From Chthonomonas sp. (GTDB lineage: Bacteria; Armatimonadota; Fimbriimonadia; Fimbriimonadales; Fimbriimonadaceae), in contig JAEURQ010000004.1 in NCBI GenBank assembly GCA_016788425.1, positions 372,001-436,000 on the forward strand: a stretch of DNA of 64,000 bases, written 5' to 3'. Shown here in pieces: positions 54,066-62,890 of this stretch. How positions within the stretch are numbered: the first letter of the stretch is position 1; each line of letters begins with the position of its first letter. The translations under genes and the position numbers were made by a program. The notes beneath the pieces were generated by a model. That model was given only the letters and a program-made list of their open reading frames with translations, was not told the origin of the DNA and searched no databases.

Positions 54066-54965
54066 TTACTTCTTGCGGCGGAGCAGAGCAACTGCACCGA
54101 GGCCGAGAGCGAGGATCGAGCCCGGCTCCGGAACCGGTTGTCCAGCGCCAGCGATTTCAACGTAGTTGACGGCCGTCATCGAAGCACCAACAGCGAGTTG
54201 GCCGTTGCGCCACTGCATAACTTCAGCCCAGTCGCCAGCGACTTGACCGCCGGGGTTGAGGTCGGGGATGAAGTTGTCGATGCCGGTGTCCGACATTTGG
54301 CCGTTGACAGCAGAGAAGCCGCCGCTACCCGAGCCATCGGCGCGGATGCCGATGAACTTGGCCAGCCACGGACCGCCGGTGGCGGATGGGTGGGTCACGG
54401 TCAACTGGCGGAAGCCGGGGTTGATCATCAGCGGAGCAACCACGTTGCCCGACGACGTACCAAGGTCCATGTCGCTCACAGCGAACAGGTCCACCGATTG
54501 CACTGCCGTGCTGTTGTTGGTCACGACCATGGTCGATTCCAGGCGAGCCGAGTTAACGCCGAAGCTCACGAGCTTCAATCGCATGGAGAGCGTGAGGCCA
54601 GCGACCGCCGTGCCACCTGCGCCCACCATATCGGCGGTGTAGTCCACTTGGTTCGTGCCCGTTAGCGTACGGCTGGTCATGTTTGCCACGGCGCGCTCGC
54701 GAGTGTCAGCGCCAACTCGATAGTGCCAACCGTAGTTGAAGGCGTGGCGCACATAGGTGGGAGTGCTGGCGATTCGGAACGCCGACGAGGGCGGTGCGCC
54801 CGTTGTCAGGGTCGGCATCGTCGTCGTTGCACTCGTGCTCGAGCTACCGTAGTGGAACAGGTGACCATCAGCCGTGGTCAGAATTGCAGTCGTATTTTGT
54901 GCGTACGAAGCAGCCGAAGCTACGCCGAAAGCCACGAGGCCAAGAGCCTTAAGTGAGTTCTTCAT
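54066..54965 (-). CDS. Secreted PEP-CTERM protein, function unknown
   Basis: The 299-residue product begins KNSLKALGLVAFGVASAASYAQ, a signal peptide, and ends VPEPGSILALGLGAVALLRRKK, the exosortase PEP-CTERM signal. The beta-rich body has MTSRTLTGTNQVDYTADMVG and MVVTNNSTAVQSVDLFAVSD, reminiscent of cohesin-like or carbohydrate-binding folds without a safe match. ATG at 54965 is set by the signal peptide. Upstream (54966-55108) holds the promoter region but no gene. Confidence 0.85.
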   Translation of the reverse strand: MKNSLKALGLVAFGVASAASYAQNTTAILTTADGHLFHYGSSSTSATTTMPTLTTGAPPSSAFRIASTPTYVRHAFNYGWHYRVGADTRERAVANMTSRTLTGTNQVDYTADMVGAGGTAVAGLTLSMRLKLVSFGVNSARLESTMVVTNNSTAVQSVDLFAVSDMDLGTSSGNVVAPLMINPGFRQLTVTHPSATGGPWLAKFIGIRADGSGSGGFSAVNGQMSDTGIDNFIPDLNPGGQVAGDWAEVMQWRNGQLAVGASMTAVNYVEIAGAGQPVPEPGSILALGLGAVALLRRKK

Positions 54966-55108
54966 ATTCGTCTCTCTTTCAAAAGTTGGCCAAACTGACC
55001 AACGGAATCCCCAGGAAACCCCGAGTAAACACACTATACAGCAAATAGTTCGCCGCAAAGCATAAAGAAGATATAAAAGTTAAGAGTCAGGCAATATTAC
55101 CGGGACGC

Positions 55109-55792
55109 CTACTTCAAGCGGAAGCCATGTCCGCGAATTGTGACAATGTTTTTCTCGGAATTTGCCTTGGAAAGTTTGCCGCGCAGACGGTAAATCAAAA
55201 CATCCAGCGTGTTGCTGGCGAATTCGGCGTCGTAGCCCCACACGCCCTTGAACAGCTCGTTGCGCTCCACAGCCCGCTCTTGGTTCAGCGCGAGTTCCCG
55301 CAACAGCGCGTACTCGGTCGGCGTCACCGCCAGGGCCGCATCGTTCACGCGGACCTCGCGCTCGGGCTCGCTAATCGTCAGGTTGCCCGCCTCAATCACG
55401 GGCTGCATTCCAAGGTGTCCGCCGAGCGTTGGCAAGCGCCGCTGCAAGGCGCGCAAACGCGCCACCAACTCGTGCGGATCAAACGGCTTCGTCAGGTAAT
55501 CGTCCGCGCCCAAGCCCAGGCCGGTCACCTTATCCAGCGAGGTGCTGCGCGAGGTGAGCATCAGGATCGGGAACTGGTACTTCGTGCGCAGGCGACGGCA
55601 AAGCTCGTTGCCATCGCCATCGGGCAGACTCAGGTCGAGAATCAGCAGGTGCGGCTCTTGCCGCTGCACGCTCTCCCAGGCGTCGGCGATAGTGGATTCG
55701 ATGGCGACATGAAATCCGTTGGCCGAGAGCAGCCGGCTCAGGCTGTTCGCCAAAAAGATATCGTCATCAACAAGGAGAACGCGGGGAATCAT
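55109..55792 (-). CDS. OmpR-family response regulator
   Basis: The 227-residue regulator has the receiver domain (VLLVDDDIFLA, phospho-acceptor Asp53 in LLILDLSLPDGDG, LTSR, conserved Lys in LTKPFDP) and a C-terminal winged helix with TPTEYALLRELALNQERAVERNEL and SNTLDVLIYRLRGKL, VTIRGHGFRL. ATG at 55792 overlaps the kinase stop (ATGA). It pairs with the adjacent sensor kinase. Confidence 0.93.
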   Translation of the reverse strand: MIPRVLLVDDDIFLANSLSRLLSANGFHVAIESTIADAWESVQRQEPHLLILDLSLPDGDGNELCRRLRTKYQFPILMLTSRSTSLDKVTGLGLGADDYLTKPFDPHELVARLRALQRRLPTLGGHLGMQPVIEAGNLTISEPEREVRVNDAALAVTPTEYALLRELALNQERAVERNELFKGVWGYDAEFASNTLDVLIYRLRGKLSKANSEKNIVTIRGHGFRLK

Positions 55793-57369
55793 CTCGGAAA
55801 CTCCAACCGGAAGGTTGTTCCTTCTCCAACGCCAGATCGGCACGTAATGGAACCATCCATCTCGCGCATTATTTGGCGACAGCTATAAAGGCCCAGCCCA
55901 AAACCGTCGGGCCGGGAGCTCACAAAGGGTTCAAAGGCGCGCGCCACCTGTTCGGCGCTCATGCCCGGGCCGGTATCGGCAAGCTCCATCCACACGCGGT
56001 TTTCGTCCATGCCGCCGCAAATGCGAATCTCGCCCTTTTGTGGCATGGCTTGCAGCGCGTTGAGCAGCAGGTTCATCATCAGGTGCTCAAGGCGCCCGGC
56101 GTCAGCTTGCACCGGCGGCAGCTGTTCGGGAAACTCCACCGAAAGCGCGGTGCGCGTCACTTGCAGATGCCGCTCGATCATGGCGACCGAACGCTCGACA
56201 ACATCTTCCAGATGCACCGATTGGCGAGCCACTTTTTTTGGCTTCACATAGGAAAGCAGTCTCGCCGCCAGCACGTTGAAGCGGTCCATGTGGCTGGCAG
56301 CGCGGCTTAGGCGCATGTCGGCCGACTCGTTGTTGTCTTGCAAATCAAGACGTACGGCGCTGACGATGTTGCGGATGTCGTGCGCCACGCTTGCGGCCAA
56401 AGTGCCGGTCACGGCCAGCTTTTCGGTTTGGATCATGGTGGCCTCGGCCGCCTCCAAGTCGCGTTCCAACGATTGCAGACGCGCTTCGCGCTCGAGTTCC
56501 ACGCTCACGCGCATACCCATCACCGTGAGCAGGCGCAGGTCGTCGTCGGTCACGTCGACGTCGGAATAGTGGTCAAGAATGCAGAGGGTGCCGATGATCT
56601 CGCCGTCGGGCTTTCTCAAGGGAACGCCCACATAGCGGGTGACGCCGATGGTCGCCGGCAGAATCACGGCGTGGCGCGGATCGTCGAGTGCGTTTTGCAC
56701 AATGATGGGGGCATCAATCTCCAAACAGAATTGGCAATACGTGTTGCTCAGCTCGTTTTGGGTCATCGCTTGCACTTCGGGAATCGGGCTGGCGATGGCC
56801 TGAAAATGCATCATGTCACCATGGAGAATGCTCAACACGCTGGTGGAATTGTAGAACTCGCTCAGCGAGCGCACGATCTTGTCGTACACCACGTGCGGCT
56901 TCGGGTCGAAGTGGAGGCTCAGCTCCTGCAGCAGGTCTTGGACCTTGCGCTGGTGGTGGCTGGAGGTGCGGTCCTCAAAGGTCCACAGGCGGGCAAACGG
57001 CTGACCGAGCTCGTCGAGCACGGGGCTGGTGTGGCGCTCTAGGACTTGGTGAGGATTCTGCAACACAAGCTCGTCCACTTGAGAGTGGTTGGCATCGGCG
57101 TAAACGTGCAACAGGTTGCGCTCCCACGCTTCGACATCCACGATGCGCGAGCGCACCCAACTGCGGACTGATTCAGGATCTTCGTGAACGGCGTCGTCGT
57201 GGGCAAAGCCGAACATCCGGCCAAGCTGCTCATTAGCGGCAATGGTGACGTGATCGAGGTCGGTGAGCATCACGCCGACATCTACCGAACCGAGGATGGC
57301 GGCCAAAATTGGCCCTTGCTCCTCCGGTTGCATCGGACGTAAGGCGATCGAGTTCTTGCTCAGCGGCAT
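55789..57369 (-). CDS. Soluble sensor histidine kinase (PAS-GAF-HisKA-HATPase)
   Basis: The 526-residue kinase has an N-terminal PAS domain (ILAAILGSVDVGVMLTDLDHVTIAANEQLGRMFG), a GAF domain (VGVPLRKPDGEIIGTLCILD), the phospho-accepting helix SVAHDIRNIVSAVR (His about 330) and the ATPase domain with NLLLNALQAM, ADTGPGMS and GFGLGLYSC. No transmembrane helix, so it senses an internal signal. ATG at 57369 is chosen; the longer frame has no domain support. Coupled to the response regulator. Confidence 0.9.
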   Translation of the reverse strand: MPLSKNSIALRPMQPEEQGPILAAILGSVDVGVMLTDLDHVTIAANEQLGRMFGFAHDDAVHEDPESVRSWVRSRIVDVEAWERNLLHVYADANHSQVDELVLQNPHQVLERHTSPVLDELGQPFARLWTFEDRTSSHHQRKVQDLLQELSLHFDPKPHVVYDKIVRSLSEFYNSTSVLSILHGDMMHFQAIASPIPEVQAMTQNELSNTYCQFCLEIDAPIIVQNALDDPRHAVILPATIGVTRYVGVPLRKPDGEIIGTLCILDHYSDVDVTDDDLRLLTVMGMRVSVELEREARLQSLERDLEAAEATMIQTEKLAVTGTLAASVAHDIRNIVSAVRLDLQDNNESADMRLSRAASHMDRFNVLAARLLSYVKPKKVARQSVHLEDVVERSVAMIERHLQVTRTALSVEFPEQLPPVQADAGRLEHLMMNLLLNALQAMPQKGEIRICGGMDENRVWMELADTGPGMSAEQVARAFEPFVSSRPDGFGLGLYSCRQIMREMDGSITCRSGVGEGTTFRLEFPR

Positions 57370-57454
57370 GGCCAAGCCTAGTTTAACGCGAGGAGACACG
57401 GAAAATGAAAGTTGGGGGCCGATCGGAAACAGAAATCGACCCCCAGGGAGAGGT

Positions 57455-58333
57455 TTAGCGTCGTCGCCGCAGGAGAAGAGCGGCGGCGCCAAGACCCATC
57501 ACCAGAACCGAAGCCGGTTCGGGCACGGGCATCACGGCGATGTCGCGAATGGCCAGCGAGTCGCTGGTTTGTTCCATTCCGATCATGCCGATATCGGTGG
57601 CGGCACCCGTAGCGAGGTTAATCATCGCGAATCGCGAACCTTGCATACCAGCGACCTGGAGGGCGGCGTAGGCCGTGTTGGTGCTACCGACGGTCAGGAT
57701 ATCCATGCCCGCCAGTGCGCTCACGTTCATACCCAACATGCCAACGTTCACTTGCGTGCCATTGTTCGGCGGGGTTTGAATCGTCAACATGTCCGAAGCC
57801 GAGTCGATGTTATACAGCGTAGTGGTGGTTGCACCAGCAAAGCTGTTGGTGTAAGCCGAAGCCACGATGTAGGGCGTACCGACTGCTTGGTTCAGCGTGC
57901 CGTCGATGGTGGTTCCACCGGTTGCCACGTTGATGCGCAGGTTTTGGCCCAGGTTGCTTGTGATGCGGAGGCGGTCCGGAACCGGGTTGAAGTCGATGCC
58001 GAATTCGGTGCCCATCAGGCTGATCGGCGCGCCAGTCGTACCGTTCACGATCGACGACACGAAGGTCGCCATACCGTTGCTGGTGTTGATGGTGTAAATG
58101 CGACCAAACGAACCGACGCCGTAAAGCGTGCCGTTCGCGGGTCGGAAATCCATACCGACCAACGATTCGTTGGAGGCAAGACCTTGAATGAACGAGGCTT
58201 GCTGCAAAGTCCCCGGTGTCGCCGAGTCGAAGCGCACCAACTCGTTTCGGGTACTCAGACCAAAAACGGTTGCGGCTTGACTGGCGGCCGCGGCGATTCC
58301 CAGCACAGCCATCATCAAAACACGAGTTTTCAT
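57455..58333 (-). CDS. DUF4394 PEP-CTERM protein
   Basis: The 292-residue product begins KTRVLMMAVLGIAAAASQAA (signal peptide) and has the DUF4394 pattern: GLSTRNELVRFDSATPG, NESLVGMDFRPANGTLYGVG, and FGIDFNPVPDRLRITSNLGQNLRIN. It ends MPVPEPASVLVMGLGAAALLLRRRR, a PEP-CTERM signal. DUF4394 looks like a secreted beta-propeller of unknown function. The gap before the kinase gene (57370-57454) holds an imperfect hairpin (GGGGGTCGAT-type) but no gene. Confidence 0.88.
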   Translation of the reverse strand: MKTRVLMMAVLGIAAAASQAATVFGLSTRNELVRFDSATPGTLQQASFIQGLASNESLVGMDFRPANGTLYGVGSFGRIYTINTSNGMATFVSSIVNGTTGAPISLMGTEFGIDFNPVPDRLRITSNLGQNLRINVATGGTTIDGTLNQAVGTPYIVASAYTNSFAGATTTTLYNIDSASDMLTIQTPPNNGTQVNVGMLGMNVSALAGMDILTVGSTNTAYAALQVAGMQGSRFAMINLATGAATDIGMIGMEQTSDSLAIRDIAVMPVPEPASVLVMGLGAAALLLRRRR

Positions 58334-58496
58334 AGTTTCTCTCCTGCAGAACTCAAACGAGCCGCAGATGTACTGACTATAAGAGAGTTTCGGTGCCGAA
58401 TCGCGGCTTGTTCATCATCTGTTCAGGGTTGTCATCAACTGTTCATCTAACGCTGTAAGATTTACCTGGGGAACCTAAGGAGTTATAAAAGGGCCA

Positions 58497-58526
58497 TAAA
58501 AATCGGGCCGTCCGAAGACGGCCCGA
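58497..58526 (-). terminator. Rho-independent terminator
   Basis: ATCGGGCCGTC / GACGGCCCGAT with a TTCG loop on the minus strand, an 11-bp stem, followed by TTTT. It stands 27 nt after the stop of the dockerin-type gene. Between 58334 and 58496 no gene is seen, only AT-rich upstream sequence of the DUF4394 gene. Confidence 0.75.
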
Positions 58527-58553
58527 TAGGAGAGGTTATCGTGTTTGGGAACC

Positions 58554-59705
58554 TTAGTCGTCGGTCAGGTCGAACGAAGCGGCCAGGATCGAGTAGTCGG
58601 CGATATCAATGATCGCGTCCTTGTTCAGGTCGGCAGCCGAGACATAAGTGCCGTCGCCTTGCACGCCATCAAAGGCCGCGGCGAGCGAGGAGTAGTCAGC
58701 GATATCCACCAGCTCGGTGCCGCCCGTGGTCGTTACATTGCCATTGGGAAGCACGATGTTGGCGTTCGACGCGCCGACCGTAGTCGAGGCGCTGCGCTTG
58801 AGCCAGGTACCGCCGAATAACTTCACCTTGACGTTTCCCGTAGCCGAACCCGCCGGCACACTATACGTGGCCGAACCGCCCGATGGCATGACCGAAACCG
58901 TGCCCGAGCTGAGAACGGCATCGGACATATCGGTGATCTGGTAGTTCAGCACGACGGTGGCGCTACCCGTCGCCGTACCCGCGTAGCTGCCCAGGTTCAC
59001 GGTGCCGCCAATCGTGGAGCCCGAGCCCAACTCCATAAACGAGATGTTGTCGTAGTAAACGCCCGTGCCCTGATAGCTGGTCGCATTGCTCAAGAAGCCG
59101 AACTGCAGAATATTGCCCGTCCACGAACTTTGAATCGGAACATCAATGAAGTTGCCTTCCGACCAGTTGACGTTGCTGGCGCTGGTCGTCGTGATCGTGG
59201 GGAAGAAGTCGAGGCTGTAGCCGTTGTTGGGGTTGAGCACCTTGATGAACGCTTGCGTTACGGTGCTACCCGAAGGCCCAGACGTGAACGACGCCTTGTA
59301 ATCGAAGGTGAACCGATAGGTCTTGCCGAGATCGCCAACACCAACGATTTGCTCTTGGAACACGTTGGCTTCAATGCGGTTGCCATTGGCGTGGTCGCCG
59401 TTGTTGTAGTCGCTGTAGCAGTTGATGTACTGCGATCCCTGGTTGGGGCCGCCTTCGCCACCAGCGATGGAGCAAAAACCAGCCGTCCCGTTGGGTGCCG
59501 GAAACGTGCCGTAACCATAAAGGTATCCGCCGCTCGGATTAAACACGTTGCCGAAAACCTTCCAGCCGTCGTCCGAGAGCGCGGAGGGGGAAGCAGCGTT
59601 AAGGCTGTCGAAGTTTTGAGTGTAGTTCGAAAGGTTAGCCGAGGCGCCCGTGGCCAGAGCCGCGCCAAACAAGAGGACAAGAGAGCGAGTTGTTTTCAGT
59701 TGCAT
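58554..59705 (-). CDS. Secreted protein with dockerin-like C-terminus
   Basis: The 383-residue product has a signal peptide (MQLKTTRSLVLLFGAALATG then ASA), an N-terminal domain (about 24-228; FDSLNAASPSALSDDGWKVF, NVFNPSGGYLYGYG, HANGNRIEANVFQEQ) shared with the neighbour at 59766, an Ig-like domain (about 235-315), and a C-terminal dockerin-like repeat (ELVDIADYSSLAAAFDG, DLNKDAIIDIADYSILAASFD) with the DxNxD calcium loop. No PEP-CTERM signal. It probably attaches to a cohesin partner or to a surface scaffold (inference). The terminator follows. Confidence 0.87.
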   Translation of the reverse strand: MQLKTTRSLVLLFGAALATGASANLSNYTQNFDSLNAASPSALSDDGWKVFGNVFNPSGGYLYGYGTFPAPNGTAGFCSIAGGEGGPNQGSQYINCYSDYNNGDHANGNRIEANVFQEQIVGVGDLGKTYRFTFDYKASFTSGPSGSTVTQAFIKVLNPNNGYSLDFFPTITTTSASNVNWSEGNFIDVPIQSSWTGNILQFGFLSNATSYQGTGVYYDNISFMELGSGSTIGGTVNLGSYAGTATGSATVVLNYQITDMSDAVLSSGTVSVMPSGGSATYSVPAGSATGNVKVKLFGGTWLKRSASTTVGASNANIVLPNGNVTTTGGTELVDIADYSSLAAAFDGVQGDGTYVSAADLNKDAIIDIADYSILAASFDLTDD

Positions 59706-59731
59706 TCAGATTAATCTCCGTTGATATTCCT

Positions 59732-59754
59732 CCGGGGTGGGTTGCCCACCCCGG
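59732..59754 (-). terminator. GC-rich hairpin between the paralogous genes
   Basis: CCGGGGTGGG / CCCACCCCGG is a perfect 10-bp stem with a 3-nt loop, directly after the PEP-CTERM gene and before the dockerin-type gene. There is no T-run, so it may stabilise or attenuate the mRNA rather than end it. Confidence 0.4.
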
Positions 59755-59765
59755 TCTTGCGAGTC

Positions 59766-60509
59766 TTAGCGTCGACTCCGTTTGCGCAAGAGCGCAAAAG
59801 CTCCGAGGCCCATGGCGAGAATCCCGCTGGGCTCTGGTACGGCTCCGAACGAGATGTTGTCGTAGTACATCCCCGAACCTTGATACTGCGTGGCGTTGTT
59901 GATAAAGCCGAATTGCAGAATGTAGCCGTTCCAGTTGTTGTTGATGTTGATCGACAGAGTGTTGTTCTCCGACCAAACGCTGCCCGAGGCAGTCGTCGTG
60001 TTCAGCAGCGGAAACGCTTCCAGCGAGTAACCGTTAAACGGGTTGAGCACCTTGATGAACGCGCCCGTCGTTGTGCTACCGTTCGGTCCGAACATGGACG
60101 AGGCCTTGTAATCGAACTTGAACGTATACGTTTGAGCGAGGTCTGCCGAGCCGATTACCTGTTCTTGGAAGATATTGGCTTCGATGCGGTTGCCATTGGC
60201 GTGGTCGCCGTTGTTGTAGTCGCTGTACGTGTTGATGTACTGCGAACCCTGGTTCGCTCCACCTTCGCCGCCGGCGATGGCCGAAAAGCCCGCGCCGCCA
60301 TTGGGGGCGGGGAACACGCCATAACCGTAAAGGTAGCCGCCGCTCGGATTGAACACGTTGGCAAAAATCTTCCAGCCGTCACCCGAGAGGGCCGTGGGGC
60401 TTGCCGCGTTGAGCGATTCGAAGTTCTGTGAGTACGACGAGAGTCCGGCATGTGCTGTACCAGCAACTGCAGCCGTGAGGATAAGGGACCAAGCCTTATT
60501 CAGTTTCAT
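59766..60509 (-). CDS. Secreted PEP-CTERM protein, paralogue of the dockerin-type protein
   Basis: The 247-residue product (KLNKAWSLILTAAVAGTAHA signal peptide) carries the same N-terminal domain as the neighbour: FESLNAASPTALSGDGWKIFANVFNPSGGYLYGYG and HANGNRIEANIFQEQ, then VPEPSGILAMGLGAFALLRKR as the PEP-CTERM signal. The domain may bind or display a polysaccharide (inference). AAGGAG precedes the ATG. First gene after the promoter and operator at 60535-60593. Confidence 0.87.
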   Translation of the reverse strand: MKLNKAWSLILTAAVAGTAHAGLSSYSQNFESLNAASPTALSGDGWKIFANVFNPSGGYLYGYGVFPAPNGGAGFSAIAGGEGGANQGSQYINTYSDYNNGDHANGNRIEANIFQEQVIGSADLAQTYTFKFDYKASSMFGPNGSTTTGAFIKVLNPFNGYSLEAFPLLNTTTASGSVWSENNTLSININNNWNGYILQFGFINNATQYQGSGMYYDNISFGAVPEPSGILAMGLGAFALLRKRSRR

Positions 60510-60534
60510 GTTTTTATTCTCCTTTGAATGGTTC

Positions 60535-60558
60535 GAAACGCTTCGCGAAACGTTTCGC
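60535..60558. promoter_or_regulatory. LacI-type operator palindromes
   Basis: GCGAAACGTTTCGC (60545-60558) is a perfect 14-bp palindrome, and CGAAACGCTTCG (60535-60546) is an overlapping near-copy. The pattern GAAACGTTTC is typical of LacI/GalR-family operators. It lies just after the -10 element of the promoter at 60565-60593, where a repressor would block initiation. Confidence 0.65.
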
Positions 60559-60564
60559 AAGTTC

Positions 60565-60593
60565 TTTATACTTGAACTTTTGGCGATGTCCAA
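60565..60593 (-). promoter_or_regulatory. Sigma-70 type promoter of the paralogue pair
   Basis: On the minus strand TTGGAC (60593-60588), a 17-bp spacer and TATAAA (60570-60565) give a near-consensus promoter. The start site would fall inside the operator region. CAAGTT-C-AACTTG (60591-60603) overlaps the -35 element and is a second dyad. Confidence 0.65.
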
Positions 60594-60637
60594 GTTCAAC
60601 TTGAAAATCTCCAATAAACCTCGCAAGATTACGGGCA

Positions 60638-62041
60638 TCACGAAAGGGTGCCTCCGATCTTAGCGAATTTCGGCAGCTCCGATGGAGCGGCCAAACCGTT
60701 GCGGGCGATGACGTCCCGATACCAGTACGCCGAATCTTTCGGCGTGCGCTTTTGAGTTTCGAAATCCACGTGGACGAGGCCGAATCGGTGTCGGTAGCCC
60801 TCGGCCCACTCGAAGTTGTCGAGCAGCGACCAGTGGAAGTAGCCTTCAATGCCTAGCCCCTCGCGCTCGGCGCGGTGAAGCTGGCGCAGGTGGCGCGAGA
60901 GATAGTCAATGCGCTGCGGGTCGTGGACGCTGCCATCCTCCGACACCCAGTCGCGACAACTGAGTCCGTTCTCCGCGATCATCATGGGCAGACCATAGCG
61001 TTCGTGGTGGAATCGCACTGACCAATACAGCCCTTCTGGCGCGACCGGCCAATCGAAGGCGCTCGCCGGGTGACCCGCGGGCCACGGCACCACCTCCACA
61101 CCGCCATCCTCTCCGCGCCGAACGCGCGGCGCTGAATAGTAGTTGAGGCCGAGCATGTCAATCGGCTGGCTGATGAGGTCCAGGTCTTCATCGGTGACTT
61201 CCGGGCCGTGGTCGGTGAGCACGCGAACGCATTCCTCGGGCCATTCGCCCAGAACGACCGGGTCGAGATAGAGGCGGGAATACCAGAACTGGCGGTCCTT
61301 GGTCGGCACGCCGAACGTAAACTCGCGCGCCGCCTCGATGTTCTCGGGCGACTCGTCGAACGGGATCGCGATGTGGCTAATCGGCACGTACCCCACGCGA
61401 ATCGGCTTGCGCGACACGTTGCGGAGCACCTGCGTGGCGCGACCATGCGCCATCATGGCGTGCTTGGTCGCGAGGAAAAATTCGGGCCAGTCCAGCTTCA
61501 AACCGGGCGCGTGCGTGCCCACGACGTGGCCGAGCCCAAGGAAGCAGGGCGGCTCGTTGAGCGTCCACCAATTGTCCACGCGATCGGCGTAGCGACTGGC
61601 CACCACCTGCGTGTATTCGCCAAACCACTCGACCGAATCGGGGTTCAGCCAGCCGCCTTCGCGGAACAGCTCGTGCGGGTAATCCCAGTGGAACAGCGTT
61701 GGGTAGGGCGTGATACCTTTTTCCAGCAGCGAGTCGATCAGGCGATCATAAAATTCAAACCCATGCGGATTCAGCGCGCCTCGGCCGCCGGGAATGAGGC
61801 GCGACCAAGAGAACGAAAACCGATAGGCTTGAATGCCAAGGTCGGCCATAATCGCGAGGTCTTCCGGATAACGATTGTAGTGGTCGCACGCCACGTTCCC
61901 GGTGTCGCCATTGGCTACCGCGCCGGGTCGTTGGCAGAACGTATCCCACACCGAAAGTCCGCGCCCCTCACTCATCGCCGCGCCCTCCACTTGATAAGCG
62001 GCAGTTGCGGTCCCCCACACAAAGTCACGTTGAAAGTTCAT
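60638..62041 (-). CDS. bglA: GH1 family beta-glucosidase
   Basis: The 467-residue enzyme hydrolyses beta-glucosides with retention. FVWGTATAAYQVEGA at the start, the acid/base TLNEP (about 163) and the nucleophile IAENGL (about 355) are the GH1 signatures, with LDNFEWAEGY and RFGLVHVDF near the end. No signal peptide, so it acts in the cytoplasm on an imported glucoside. It follows the two ABC permease genes on the same strand, 18 bp after the second. Confidence 0.95.
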   Translation of the reverse strand: MNFQRDFVWGTATAAYQVEGAAMSEGRGLSVWDTFCQRPGAVANGDTGNVACDHYNRYPEDLAIMADLGIQAYRFSFSWSRLIPGGRGALNPHGFEFYDRLIDSLLEKGITPYPTLFHWDYPHELFREGGWLNPDSVEWFGEYTQVVASRYADRVDNWWTLNEPPCFLGLGHVVGTHAPGLKLDWPEFFLATKHAMMAHGRATQVLRNVSRKPIRVGYVPISHIAIPFDESPENIEAAREFTFGVPTKDRQFWYSRLYLDPVVLGEWPEECVRVLTDHGPEVTDEDLDLISQPIDMLGLNYYSAPRVRRGEDGGVEVVPWPAGHPASAFDWPVAPEGLYWSVRFHHERYGLPMMIAENGLSCRDWVSEDGSVHDPQRIDYLSRHLRQLHRAEREGLGIEGYFHWSLLDNFEWAEGYRHRFGLVHVDFETQKRTPKDSAYWYRDVIARNGLAAPSELPKFAKIGGTLS

Positions 62042-62059
62042 GTTCGTTGTTGTTTCCTT

Positions 62060-62890
62060 TTACTTAAATCCAGTGAGGGCTAAACCCTTCACAAAATAGC
62101 GTTGTCCGGCGAGAAAAATGAGGATCAGCGGAATGGTCACGAGCACGCTCCCCGCCATGAGCAAATGCCATTGCTCGGCGCGCAACGAGTTGTAGGTTGC
62201 CAGGCCAAGTTCGAGTGTCTGCTTGTCGGGGTCGTTTAAGTAGATAAGCGGCCCCATAAAGTCGCGCCAATTGTAGATGAAGCAGAAGATGCCGACGGTG
62301 GCGAGCGCGCTGGAAGACAGCGGCAATATGATGCGCGCATAGATCGTCCAGTGGCTGGCGCCCTCCATCTTGGCGGCCTCGTCGAGCTCCTTGGGGATGC
62401 CCATAAAGAACTGGCGCAACAAGAAGATGTTGAACGCGCCACCCCCGAAAAATGCGGGCACGGTCAGCGGCAGGATTGTGTTCACCCAGCGCAATTCTTT
62501 AAACAAGTAGTAGGTGGGAATCGTGGTGACGATTGCCGGCAACATCATCGTGCTCAGCAACACCACAAAGAGGCGGTCCCGTCCCGCAAACTTCATTTTC
62601 GCAAACGCGTAAGCGACGAGGCTGGCACTGAGAATAACTCCGAAAGTCGCGACCGTCGCGATGATCACCGTGTTCGAGAAAAGCTTAGCGAACTTGACGT
62701 TGGGATTCGAGAGAACTTCGTGGTAGTTCGCCCACGTCACCTGTTGCGGCCAACTCCAGGCAGGCGTGGTGGCAAGTTCTTGCGGCGTCTTCAGACTCAT
62801 CGCCAGCGAAACATAGAAGGGAAGTAAGAAAATCAAACTCCCAACGATGAGCAGGATGGTTACCAACCACTTGCCGCGGTACATCTTCAT
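62060..62890 (-). CDS. Sugar ABC transporter permease (MalG-type)
   Basis: The 276-residue polytopic protein has about six membrane helices and the EAA loop ELDEAAKMEGASHWTIYARIILP (about 185-207) that contacts the ATPase. It matches the CUT1 MalG-like family of carbohydrate importers. The start ATG overlaps the end of the MalF-type gene (ATGA). The ATPase is not in the window and the binding component may be the fused domain upstream. Confidence 0.92.
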   Translation of the reverse strand: MKMYRGKWLVTILLIVGSLIFLLPFYVSLAMSLKTPQELATTPAWSWPQQVTWANYHEVLSNPNVKFAKLFSNTVIIATVATFGVILSASLVAYAFAKMKFAGRDRLFVVLLSTMMLPAIVTTIPTYYLFKELRWVNTILPLTVPAFFGGGAFNIFLLRQFFMGIPKELDEAAKMEGASHWTIYARIILPLSSSALATVGIFCFIYNWRDFMGPLIYLNDPDKQTLELGLATYNSLRAEQWHLLMAGSVLVTIPLILIFLAGQRYFVKGLALTGFK

